A DNA stretch of 64,000 nucleotides from Takashimella koratensis (taxonomy: Eukaryota > Basidiomycota > Tremellomycetes > Trichosporonales > Tetragoniomycetaceae), in NCBI GenBank assembly GCA_003116875.1, contig BCKT01000013.1, positions 124,001 through 188,000 on the forward strand. The letters run 5' to 3'. The position numbers and the translations under genes are program-made. Shown piece by piece: positions 22,868 to 33,108 of this stretch (position 1 is the stretch's first letter; the number at the start of each line of letters is the position of its first letter). The notes under the pieces were generated by a model. That model saw only the letters and a program-made list of their open reading frames with translations. It did no database searches and was not told where the DNA came from.

Positions 22868-23074
22868 ATGAGCAAGCTGTACCCACTCACCAATCCCGAA
22901 CTCCTCACTCTCATCCTGGGCCAATGCCCTATCCGAGAACTTCCGGTGTACGCTCGAGTCTCGCAAATGTGGTACACTGTCGCCAAGCCGTTGATTGATC
23001 GACCTATCATCTACGGAACTGTCGTGGTTGGAAACGCTCCCTCATCGATGAACTCCTCTCAAGACCCAACGTAA
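22868..23074 (+). pseudogene. F-box stub, family copy 3
   Basis: A 68-residue ORF holding only the F-box: MSKLYPLTNPELLTLILGQC, then ELPVYARVSQMWYTVAKPL. It lines up with the N-terminus of the neighbouring copies from the first residue. Then it diverges and stops at TAA 23072-23074, and neither the PHxxC motif nor the C-terminal body follows before copy 4 starts at 23313. It is either a truncated pseudogene or a very small F-box-only protein that could still bind Skp1. No credible donor joins it to copy 4. Confidence 0.6.
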
Positions 23075-23312
23075 CTTCACTTTCCCGCTTACGTCCTGGC
23101 GAGGACAGGAAACGGTGCAATGATGGTGAAGAGGCAACACATCTTTCAAATTGGATGCATATTACGTATGGTGAGCTTTTCAAAGGTGCCACACACCGGG
23201 CCAGTCAACCAGCCCCTCACAACTGTCACTCTTCGTACTCCAACTTCGCCTCTTCCTCCACTCGACACTCTTGTCCCCACCCCCATCCACCTATCCACCC
23301 ATCTCGACAAGC

Positions 23313-24683
23313 ATGCCCGAAATCAACCCCGTATGCGTCCCGGAGCTTCTCTCAATCATCCTGGGCAGCTGCTCCCACAAGCAACTGGCGGTTTGTTCCC
23401 GTGTATCCCAACTATGGTATGACGCGACCTCACCTCTCCTCTACCGACACATCGTTGTCGGCCGGAAAGACTTCCCTACCTTCGATCATGAACGCAAACG
23501 CTGGACCTCCTCGGATAAGAGACCGGAGTGCGAACCCGTCGACCTTGCCACCGAGCAAGACAGGCCATACCAGGACGATCACCATTCATCCTCATCGTCG
23601 GTGTCCTGCCTATTGGTAAGTTGCTTAACGTAGAGTGAAAATCGTATCTCAGTTCTGACCTGTGGTGCTCTAAGAGCTTGGATTCAGTGGGATCACTGGG
23701 ACGAAGAGACTCCGAAATGGCTAGCCCTTGACAAAACCGCTCCATTCGACATCTTCCCCGCAAAGGGAGAGAAAGTGCACGTACTGGATCGAGTCCACAC
23801 CGTCATCGCCGATCTTCACCGCCCGTACAGCTACGATGATGCCATATACGACATCCATCGAGGTTGCTCACTCCTCGGAGGTCTGTCTCCCGCTCAGCTT
23901 GTGCTCTGGGGTAGTGTCTTGGAACAGTTTGTCGGTTGGGTCGACAACCACACAAACACGTCCATCGCGCCAATGCACAAATCGAGCCGGCAGTTTACGT
24001 ACCTTCCTCGCGGCTTTTACGACAAGTGTTGTTACGAGTTTGGCGAACTTTGGGCTAGCCTACGCCGGGATGTCCATGTTCGACTCATCGTACCGCCTGG
24101 GGCTCTACGGGACTGGGTCGAGCCGACAATGGGAGCAGAGACATTTACTCCGCGCAACCCCGATGCGCCATTTGTCGATACCGACTGCCTGAAGAGTCTG
24201 AGTTCGTTCCTTACCGACGCTATCGTCCATACACACGAGAGCGACCCCAAGGATCCGATGTTGTACTTTCTTTACCCTTGCACAGGCGACAAACTCACCG
24301 GACTACAGAAGGCGATCCGTGAAACGAGTCTCAAGACATTGCGATCAAGGTCGAAAGGAAATTATTCCTTCTCCCACGCCTACCAACCACCACATGACCT
24401 GCCGACCGATGGCGAGGAATCGGACAACGAAGGGAATGAGACAGAGAAGGGTAAACGCTGGATTGACAAGGTCCGTCCTCAAGTGGAGAAAATCAAAATC
24501 AAAGCCTTAGACGGATTCGTACGGGACTATCGCAACGGTGACTTTGGCGATATCTTCGAAGAGGAGCAGGTCGAGGCGTACATGCGTTATTTTGCCGATA
24601 CGAAGGAGAAGGGCGGGTCGGATGAACATGGTAAATATGAGGGCTCTCGTTGTGTTTGGCTTCCTTTTGTTGAGGACGATTGA
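23313..24683 (+). CDS. F-box-like protein, family copy 4, with an internally shifted segment
   Basis: Exons 23313-23615 (101 codons, phase 0) and 23688-24683 give 432 residues with no stop. The F-box is near residues 8-50 (VPELLSIILGSCSHKQLAVC, SRVSQLWYDATSPLLYRHIV). The body has VLDRVHTVIADLH, AQLVLWG, LYFLYPCTGDKLTGLQKAI, IKIKALDGFVRDY and GDIFEEEQVEAYMRYF. Relative to copies 5 and 6, the last 30 or so codons of exon 1 are read in another frame. The expected TITIHPHRRCPAYW is encoded in the +1 frame, but the protein reads a Ser-rich stretch instead. Exon 2 begins in a phase that restores the common frame. I chose ATG 23313 because it aligns with the start of copy 5. Confidence 0.65.
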
Positions 24684-25136
24684 GCAAGATTGGTGGGCAA
24701 AAGGTGGGCAGCTCTGGATGGACGGCGGTATGCGTTTGGTCTGTTCATAGAATCCTAAAAAACTGAGTCTGCTTAGAAACAGATTCTGATCACTCCTGCA
24801 AGGCTGAATACAGATATCAGCTCAGGTTAGGGTGAATATAGGACTCAGCTTGCCTCTCTATTTACTTCTGGGACTGGTTTGGCGGCCATTTTATCGATTT
24901 TTGTGCATGTACGACATGACCAGACGCCGAGGACTGGGGACTCGAATTTCATGCTTGTTTATGTATGGTGATCATCCCTGCATTTGCCACCGGCTAATCA
25001 AACCGCCGTCAACCTCCACCCCCGCCCCCCTCCACCGTCCTCAACTAACCATTCTTAACAAGCGTCCACCTCCCAATTCTTCACCCATTAAGTCGACAAC
25101 CACCCCTCCTATCCTCACCTGCTATCCTGGACCAGC
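24684..25136. other. Intergenic region between family copies 4 and 5
   Basis: 453 bases, AT-richer in the first half and CCACC-rich just before copy 5. No gene is seen. Confidence 0.5.
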
Positions 25137-26418
25137 ATGCCCGACCTCAGCCCTATCACCAACCCGGAACTCCTCGCGAATATCTTCGGATACCTCTCCC
25201 ATAAACAGCTCGCTCTCTGCTCTTGCGTGTCCCGGACCTGGTACAACGTGAGCATACCTCTGCTCTATCGACACATCATCGTTGGTCGGCCTCTCCTACC
25301 TGACATTGGCACGGGTGGGCTTGAATACTCTGAGCCAAGCTTAGAGCGTGAGCCTATCGACCTATCCCCAAGCAGAACAACTTTTACGAGAACAATCACG
25401 ATCCACCCTCATCATCGATGCCCGGCGTTCTGGTAGGTAATCCGATACTGGGGATAGATCATCGGTCTGACCTTGGTCTACCAGTGAGTGGAGTGAAGAC
25501 GATGGGTGTCAGAATGTGGGAGAGAGGTGGCAGTCACTGGACGAGCAAGCGGCCTTCGACATCTTTCCCCTGGACCCGAGATCAACGGGTACCCACGTCC
25601 TCGATCGAGTTCACACAGTGATCTTAGACATCAACTACCCGTACCGGACCGGACAAGGCCCGACTGTGATGCACAGAGGCTGTGCGCTGCTCAGAGGCTT
25701 GAGTCCCATTCATCTAGTCATCTGGGGGACCAGCTCGGAGCACATCCATCGCTGGGTCGACGATGACTTGTGTACTTCGATCGCTCCGATGTACAAATCC
25801 ATCAGGCTATTCACCTACCTCCCTCGACGCTTTGACGACTATTCTTCGTACGACTTCAACGATTCGCTTGCCGAGCTTCCCCAAGATGTCCATGTGCGAA
25901 TAGTGATAACCCCGACATCCATGCGAGAGTGGGTAGAACCAGAGCTTTGGTTTGGAGCGTACACACCGCATCCCAAAGCGCCGTTTGTGGATCCCTCATT
26001 TCTCTCGGAGACAGCTACACTTCTCACTTCCGCCCTGGTTCATACCTATGAAAGCTATCGCACCCCTCCGGCTCTCTACATCCTGTACCCTTGCTCGAAC
26101 AATCAACTTGTCGGACTACAAGAGGCGATACTAGAGTCCACCTTGCGAGAGTTACGATTGAGATCCAAACGGCATTACTACCTGGATCAGCCACCAGATG
26201 ACCTGCCGACCGACGGGGCGACGGATGACGAGGAGATCGAGACGCCAAAGAGGACAAGGTGGATGGCCAAGATGAGACCACGAGCAAACGAGATTAAAGT
26301 CAAGGCGCTGGACGATTTCATCAAGGACTACCGCGGCGGCGAGTTCGGCGACATTTTCGAGGAGGAGCAGGTCGAGGCCTACGCGCGATTTTGGGAGGCC
26401 GAGGGTGTCGAGCGGTAA
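25137..26418 (+). CDS. F-box-like protein, family copy 5
   Basis: Intact copy: exons 25137-25432 and 25485-26418 with a 52-nt intron in phase 2, 409 residues. The F-box is at residues 3-50 (LSPITNPELLANIFGYLSHK, CVSRTWYNVSIPLLYRHIIV). The PHxxC motif is TITIHPHHRC, six codons before the splice. The body has VLDRVHTVILDIN, IHLVIWGTSSEHIHRWVDDD, LYILYPCSNNQLVGLQEAI, IKVKALDDFIKDY and GDIFEEEQVEAYARFWE. It ends soon after that motif, without the acidic tail of copies 1 and 2. It is the simplest reference copy of the A-type group (4, 5, 6). Confidence 0.8.
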
Positions 26419-26835
26419 GGCAGGGGCAGGCTGTCTGGACCGTAGTTGCTTGAGGATCAGGTGCTCTGAACAATGCATTCTGGTGAAGCAGACGAGGGTG
26501 GGCTTGTGCGACAGATGTGTTCTTTCAAAGCATGCACCCTTCACCTTTCGGTTTTGCTGATACAATCCACTTTGCAACGCTCACCGTTGGGGTAGAGACA
26601 TAGCTGTGGTTAGCCTGCAAAGCTGAACCAAACAAGGGCATGTACGGTACACAGGAAATAATCCTTAGGCACTCGAGGGGACAGAATCGCTCAATGGGCA
26701 CCCCTCCCCTCCCTCCCTTTGGGTCATCAACGCCCGAGCACTGACCTGTCCCCGCCCACTTGTTTCCATTCCACCATCGTCCCATCCTCCATCATCTACC
26801 AAGCTCCCCCAGAATACAACCTCACATCACAAGCT
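26419..26835. other. Intergenic region between family copies 5 and 6
   Basis: 417 bases. The right part is pyrimidine-rich leader. No gene is seen. Confidence 0.5.
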
Positions 26836-28181
26836 ATGGCTACGCGGACGATCGCCTCGCCTACCCCGACCATCGACGCCATCATGGATACCCCTACCGA
26901 TACCAACAGCATCACCCTCAGCCCCATCACAAACCCCGAACTCCTCTCCATCATCCTTGGTAACTGCTCCCACAAACAGCTCGCAGTCTGCTCCAGAGTC
27001 TCGAAGACGTGGTACAACTCGACGATTCCCTGGCTCTACCGACACATTGTCATCGGGAGGCCAAACCCTCCGGTCTTTGCTGAGGGCAACGACGACACCA
27101 TCGATCCAGAGCAGATTTTCGTCGACGCGGACAAAAGGTCGCCGGTGAACCTCGACCCGCAGAGAACGGTTTCCACCAGGACGGTGACTGTTCATCCGCA
27201 TCATCAATGCCCAGCAGTCGCGTGAGTGAAACGATCAGCTCTGGTATAAAGATACGCGATGCTAACGATGGTCGCGGCAGCTCCGAACACCCCCCGGAAG
27301 CGGCGCCTATGTGGCGTTCCGCAATTATCCTCCCAGCCAGCGGTGGGACGACTCCTGTTCTCGGACGCGTAAACACGCTCGTAATGGACGCCAACTACGA
27401 CTACGAGAAAGGGCGAGAAGCCCAGCTGCTTCACAAGGACTGCCCGCTCATCAATGGACTGACACCTACGCACCTCGTCATCTGGGGCTTTCACCTTGAA
27501 AAATTCGGTTGGTTCAACGACGGCAGATACACCGCACAGTCTCAGATGAACCAATCGGTCAAGCATCTGACCTATATCGTCCGCGAATTTAACGACTACT
27601 GGGGGGAATTGTTCCGGTACTCGTTGGACAAATTGCGTCGAAGGATTCGAGTAACGGTTGTGATACCACCTGAAGCCTTGGGTACAGATGTCGTGATGAT
27701 CACTGGTCTTCCTATCGGCGTGTAAACCCGACACGCCAAGATCTCACCCAACGCATACGAGTTGTGTCAACAGTTGGGTATGATTTCAGGTGACGCCATC
27801 CTCCACAACTGTCCCAACTATCACGATGCCCCGACGCTTTACGTTCTTTACCCTTGCACCAACGACCAAACCAATCGTCTCGAGAGCCAGGTCCACAAGC
27901 GTTCCATCGAATATTTGCGCACTGAATCCAAGCGTCTCCAAAAGACCGTCAACGAGGAGGATATGCCAAGCGAGGATGAAGGCGAGGAAGGCAAGGAAAC
28001 CGACCCTCAGACGGCGAAAAGTAACGCTTGGCTTAACAAGGTGAAACCCATTGCGAAACAAATCAAAGTCAAGGCCCTCGACGATTTCATCAAAGACTAC
28101 CGTGACGGAGCGTTTGGCGATATCTTCGAAGAACAACAAGTGGAGGGATATGCGCAATTCTATGAGCACGTGAAGAAGTGA
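26836..28181 (+). CDS. F-box-like protein, family copy 6, with an in-frame stop or an unrecognised intron
   Basis: Exon 1 is 26836-27221 (phase 2), with a Thr/Pro-rich leader before the F-box (SPITNPELLSIILGNCSHKQ, RVSKTWYNSTIPWLYRHIVI) and TVTVHPHHQC before the splice. Exon 2 starts at 27281 after a GCTAAC branch site. It reads LVIWGFHLEKFGW and then hits TAA at 27723-27725. The same frame continues to 28181 with LYVLYPCTNDQTNRLE, IKVKALDDFIKDYRDGAFGD and EEQQVEGYAQFYE. So the whole family body is present, with one nonsense codon in the middle. A 54-nt GT-AG segment (27721-27774) that includes the stop and keeps frame could be an intron, which would restore a 409-residue protein. Otherwise this is a young pseudogene. 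Confidence 0.6.
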
Positions 28182-28677
28182 GGAGGTTCGTTGATGAGAT
28201 CTCAATTGGGATTGATTTGGGTGCGTTCGGGTGCTGTGTATGACTCTGAACTTGATAGCTGACTGTGAAGAGATTCATAGTGTGTAACGAAGCAATCATT
28301 GGTTCTCCCTTCCTCGCTCTGTCCATAGAAACAACCTTGAAGAAATACCCCATCACTCAGATGATGTATTTGACGCGACCTAAACTTGAAACGAGATAAT
28401 CTACTGGGCCCAGCAAATGGCTCCAACGCACCGGCCACCAACTGACCACCTTCCTTTGGGTACTACCGCATCATTTGCTTTTACACCAACACGCTCTTCA
28501 TCTTCCATCCTACTCCTATCCTTCTTCCACCATCCCACTCACCTACCATCCTACCACCCAGCCCTCGAAACAGCCTCGGCAGACTGGACAGCCATAGCAG
28601 CCTCGACACCTTCTCTCACTCAACCGACTACGCCCATCGCAAACCTCCTCCCCCTCACTCACATCCTGTCTCCCACC
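28182..28677. other. Intergenic region between family copies 6 and 7
   Basis: 496 bases with a pyrimidine-rich second half. The frame of copy 7 is open back to 28417, but with no F-box-like sequence before ATG 28678, so I leave it as leader. Confidence 0.5.
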
Positions 28678-29889
28678 ATGCCCACCCTCACTCCGGTCAA
28701 CAACCTCGAGCTCCTCTCGCTCATCCTTGGCGACCTTCCTCGCCGAGATCTCGCCGCTTGCGTCCGGGTCAACCAGTTCTGGAACGAAGTCACCATCCCC
28801 ATGCTTTATCGACACGTCGTGGTAGGTAAACCTCGACCCTACCAAGGTCCCATCAAACGACGGAGGAAGACGAGGTTCACGCATATCAAAGCGGGCTCGC
28901 GAAAGGCAAAGAAAGACGGCAACGGAGTGGACCTCGGGTCAATCAACATTGCTTATACCAAGGCGGTGACAATTTACCCGCATACCAGCTGTACGGCAGA
29001 CAAGTAAGTGAATCATAGCGCGGAGAAGAGGATAGTTCTGACTCTTTCCGTAAAAAGGTTGGGCTCAATCACGACGACCGGATTGGGACAGAGCCACGGG
29101 AACAATTCGTCGGAAGAGGCTCCACTCATCCTCTCCAACACTGCCAGAACGCTCGTTTTCGATATGAACTTCGACTTCGCAGGCTGGCACCGACGGACGC
29201 TCTTCCACTACGACTGCCCGCTTCTCAATCTGAAGCCTGAGCATCTCGTTATCTGGAATCCGAAGCACTCTGACGCTCGGGATCGGTTCTATACACGCGG
29301 AATTCGACACTTCACCCAGCTCAAGTCGACCATACGGCGCGTCACTTTCATTGTCCGCTTCAAATGGTCCAAGATACTGCACCCAGTCTTGGCCTTGCCC
29401 TCGCAGCTGAACACGAGAATTGTGTTTTTGCCGGAAGCGTTGGAGTACAAAATCATCCCCGGTCCGGACAACAATGCACTCTGTGGCATTCAAAACGGAG
29501 TATTTGCCCATCTCAGTTTCTCCTGTTGCCAGGTGCTGTTCCGGCGAGACGCTGTCTACAGCAAGGACACCATCACGACTCTTTACCTCCTTGTCCCTTT
29601 GAACGAAAGCCAGATCACGTTTATCGAGCGAAGAGTGCGCGAAATGACGCTCAACGGAATTATTTGGCCTCACGACGGAAACGGATACAACCCGTATATA
29701 ACTCCAGAGATCATCACGGCAAGACGCCAGAAGTACATAGACAAGGTTCAACCGGTGATCGACAACATCCGAATCAAGTCGTTGGCCGGATTCCTCGAGG
29801 ATCATTACAACGGCAACTTGGAGCAGGTATTCGACAACGAACAGGTGGAAGGGTGGGCGCAAGACTATGACAAGGCGAGGACTGCGTGA
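28678..29889 (+). CDS. F-box-like protein, family copy 7
   Basis: Intact: exons 28678-29003 and 29058-29889, phase-2 junction, 385 residues. The F-box is at residues 3-50 (LTPVNNLELLSLILGDLPRR, CVRVNQFWNEVTIPMLYRHV). A basic insert (IKRRRKTRFTHIKAGSRKAK) follows, which could be a nuclear localisation signal. The pre-intron motif is AVTIYPHTSC. The body has LVFDMNFDFAGWHRRTLF, EHLVIWNPK, IRIKSLAGFLEDHYNG and VFDNEQVEGWAQDYD. It is intermediate between the copy 4-6 group and the copy 8-9 group. The start is the ATG in a CCCACCATGC context. Confidence 0.75.
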
Positions 29890-30868
29890 TCTGGGGCTCA
29901 GGGGCAACAGCGAGGGAGGGTGGTATCTGTGTGTGAATTGCCAATTGTTAATACCTCTTACATCATTCTCTCCACGCGCACGAAAGACTCGTTGTAGATA
30001 TGAAACAGGCCCGCGACCTGGTCTGTGTAATTTTACTCCTTCGCCTTCGTTTTGTTTATAGACTTGCCTGCGAAGAGAAGACCAATAGGTGACATACTGT
30101 AGTTGGCCGCGAACCCATGCATGTGTACATCAAGTGTACTGTAAGGTGTAAGGTGCCGTCATTTCCTGGCCGGTAAACGGGAGAGACCTCTGCATCTCCT
30201 TTAAACAAGTGGTGAGCGTGACGCGCGTATCTTTTGCAACACCGTTTGCCACCCAATCTTCTGCCAACTTCCATTTCGCCATCCTCCCACCACCCACTCC
30301 AACCAAGAGCAAGCATGTTGACCAAAAAGGAAGCATGAAATTATATCGCGCTTCAGTAGGTAGTTGCGTGTAAGGTCATTTTCCGCACGTGAAACAGAAC
30401 GAGCTCAAACCTTATGCGAGTCATGCCACACCTTCTTAACTCACTCACTGTTTTTCCCCCCACCTACCTGCACCTATTCTTACTTCTTGCCACTCCTCCT
30501 CACTATCCTTTAATCCACTCACAATACTTTTTGCCACCCGACCAACCACTGACTGGTTCAAGACTATTGCTGAACGGACCCCGATCACCTCCCCGGACCT
30601 CCTTGGGTCAGAGACCGCAGCACTTGACCTCAAACGTCCAATTCTGATGTGCGATTTTGGCAAAAGTCCGAGGTCTGCCAGAGTGGCACTCAGTTCTGAT
30701 GGACGCGACCCTCCTTTGGGTGTCGTCAAGTCAGCACAGATCCATCAAATCCTCTTTCTTCTCTTTCCCATCACCCACCCACCTTCACCGTCGTCTCATC
30801 TCTCTCCCTCACTAATCAACACCCCGTCCCATTACCCTTGCCACCACCTGCTCGACCTCCCCGTCACG
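29890..30868. other. Intergenic region between family copies 7 and 8
   Basis: About 980 bases, the longest spacer in the right half of the array. The frame of copy 8 is open back to 30647 without meaningful similarity. No other gene, repeat or RNA is seen. Confidence 0.5.
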
Positions 30869-32334
30869 ATGCCGCAACACCGCCGAACCAAGCGCCAAAA
30901 CAAAGCTCGCGCTGCGCAGCAGCCTACACCCCTTCCAGCTCCTAACAACCCGACATGCCCTACTCTCAACTTTGACATCATAACCCTCATCTTCCAAATG
31001 GTCTCCAAATCCGACCTCATCCATTGCGCACGGGTCTCCAAACTGTGGCACGAAGCCTCGGTCCCACTCATTTACCGACACGTATTCATCGGCCGGCCGC
31101 TTTACGGAGCGCAGACTCGAACCGATCATAGCCTGGAGAACTTCGTCCCTCAATACACCGCGCATACCCGAGTGGTTACCATTTTTCCGCATGCAGAGTG
31201 TCTGACCGAACAGTGAGTGGATAAAGCTGATGGGGAAGCAGGTTTGCAGAGCAGAAGAGAGAGTGGTCGGTTGGTAGCGGAGCTGAGGGAGGGGTTGGAG
31301 AGGAGCTGGAGAGGAATTGGAAGCGGGAAGCGGAGTCGAGAGAGAGCAGTCGGGAGAGCTTCAAAGTTGGATGCGTAAGACATTGCTGAGAGTCAACTGG
31401 TTTCAGCTGGCCAAAACATGAAGACGATTCTTATCTTACACGGAACATGACAACTATTCAAATCCGCTCGCGCGCGCTCTTTCCCCTCGTGGACACCGTC
31501 ATCCTCGATGTTCGTTACGACACCATCACCCCGAGAGCGGCAGCAGCGTTGTACGTTCCACACTGTCCGATCTTCCGCCAGGTGGCTCCACGTTCTTTGG
31601 TGATTCGGAGCAAATCGGGCTCAGGCGATTGGAACTCCAAATACCGGTACGGGCACAGTTACAGCAGGGCCATCAAAACGGCAGCCGAGCGCATCACTTT
31701 TGTTGTGGACGAGTTGAGGGCCGACTGCCAGTTCTTCCCCGACTGGTTCACACCGACCTGCGAGGATATTCGAAGACAGCTCGTGATCTTCCCCAATGTC
31801 GACAGAGCATTCAACGCTGGGATTCTTGCTGCAAGAAACATCCCAGAAGGCCTAACGAAGCAAGAAGCCTGCGGCACCCTTGCTTTCTGTTGTGAACCGA
31901 CTCGGCCCTACGTCGATATTCCCGATCGCCTAAATTTGTCGATTTATCTCCCTTGGTCGTCCGAGGAAAACCTCATCTCGACCGTCGAAACCTGGTTTCG
32001 CACGCATACGACTCAAACGATCGTGAACCAAATCAGGAAATACTTTGATTCCCGTTTTTGGAGTCTTACTAGCGACGACGACGCGTTGAATGTGGGCGAC
32101 GAGTTTCGGGGCGATGCAGAACCAAAGTGGTTGGCAAGGTTGACCGAGGAGAACGCGAGACAGAATGCGAAAAAGGTCGAACGACTCGCTCCGTACAAAC
32201 GGGTCGCCGAGCTTAAAGGGAACTACATCTACGTCAAAGGCGCCGCCGACTTTTTCAATGAAGATTGGAAAGGTGTGTTCTCGACTGCCGAGTGGGAGAC
32301 ACTTGGTCTGTTCTGGTTTACCGACGAGGCGTAG
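30869..32334 (+). CDS. F-box-like protein, family copy 8
   Basis: Intact: exons 30869-31212 and 31407-32334, phase 2, 423 residues. Its intron is 194 nt, much longer than the 52-73 nt of the other copies. A basic start (MPQHRRTKRQNKARAAQQ) precedes the F-box-like segment (LNFDIITLIFQMVSKSDLIH, CARVSKLWHEASVPLIYRHV). This copy lacks the usual NPELL core. The pre-intron motif is VVTIFPHAEC. Exon 2 opens HWPKHED, then RALFPLVDTVILDVRYD, ALYVPHCPIFRQVAPRSLVI, LSIYLPWSSEENL and near the end VFSTAEWETLGLFWF in place of the QVEAY motif. It pairs with copy 9. Confidence 0.72.
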
Positions 32335-33108
32335 CAAGACGGTCGATGCAGACTCGATGCGGACGACAGACAAGACAGTGAACGGCGTATTCCCCGGCAT
32401 CCATCATATTCAACAATTCACAAGGAAATCAAACGCCGCATCGAGAGTGAAGTGGGAGACGACAAACAGATGCGAGCCGAGAGAGAGACTGAGGGTGGGA
32501 AGGTGAATGAGAGTGCGAGATGGCAAGGAAAAGACGTGCAACATTAGAGCGGGAGAAGGGCAAGCAATCTCCTGTGACCATCACATTGTACAACACGACA
32601 ATGAACCTGGCAATATTACAGTCCATGTTCATAGTTACTACAAAGCCAATCACCATACTTATGCAAGTAGATGTTTCAGTTCCGCAGCGAGATACGGGAC
32701 GGAACGATAGGGTCGTGACGAACGCAATGCGAAGACATGGAGTCGTTAACAGCGAAGATAGGTTTATGTAGGCGGGAGTTGTGAGACCATTTCATTGCAC
32801 TATACCGCGATTTTCATCCACATTCGCAAAGATCATGTCCATAGTCACGAGTAAAGCAGTGACCCAAGGTCAATGGATGTAGTTACAGCCTAGGCGACGA
32901 CGGGCCACGAGGAGACAGATCCTGTGAATGTGGCACTTTTCTCACCTTCCTTTGGGTCGCGTCATCTTATTCAAGAAGACTGATCGCTCATCTCTTCTTC
33001 CTTCTTCCTTCTTCCTTCTTCCATCTTCCTTCTTCCATCTTCCATCTTCCATCCATTCATCCATCCACCCTCCCAGCCCATTTCCCCTCCCACCTACCTC
33101 CCGCACCC
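32335..33108. other. Intergenic region between family copies 8 and 9
   Basis: 774 bases. It holds a CTTCTTC/CATCTTC tandem tract just before copy 9. No gene is seen. Confidence 0.5.
32995..33068 (+). repeat. CTTCTTC/CATCTTC heptamer-like repeat
   Basis: About nine imperfect 7-base units (CTTCTTC changing to CATCTTC, then CATTCATC) in the leader of family copy 9. Confidence 0.8.

Noticed and set aside
23155..23619. Separate gene carrying the PHxxC motif in the +1 frame
   Set aside because: It has no F-box, starts in leader sequence and is the shifted frame of copy 4; better seen as a frameshift trace.
29065..29907. 280-codon minus-strand ORF
   Set aside because: Antisense of F-box copy 7 exon 2, which has clear family motifs on the plus strand.
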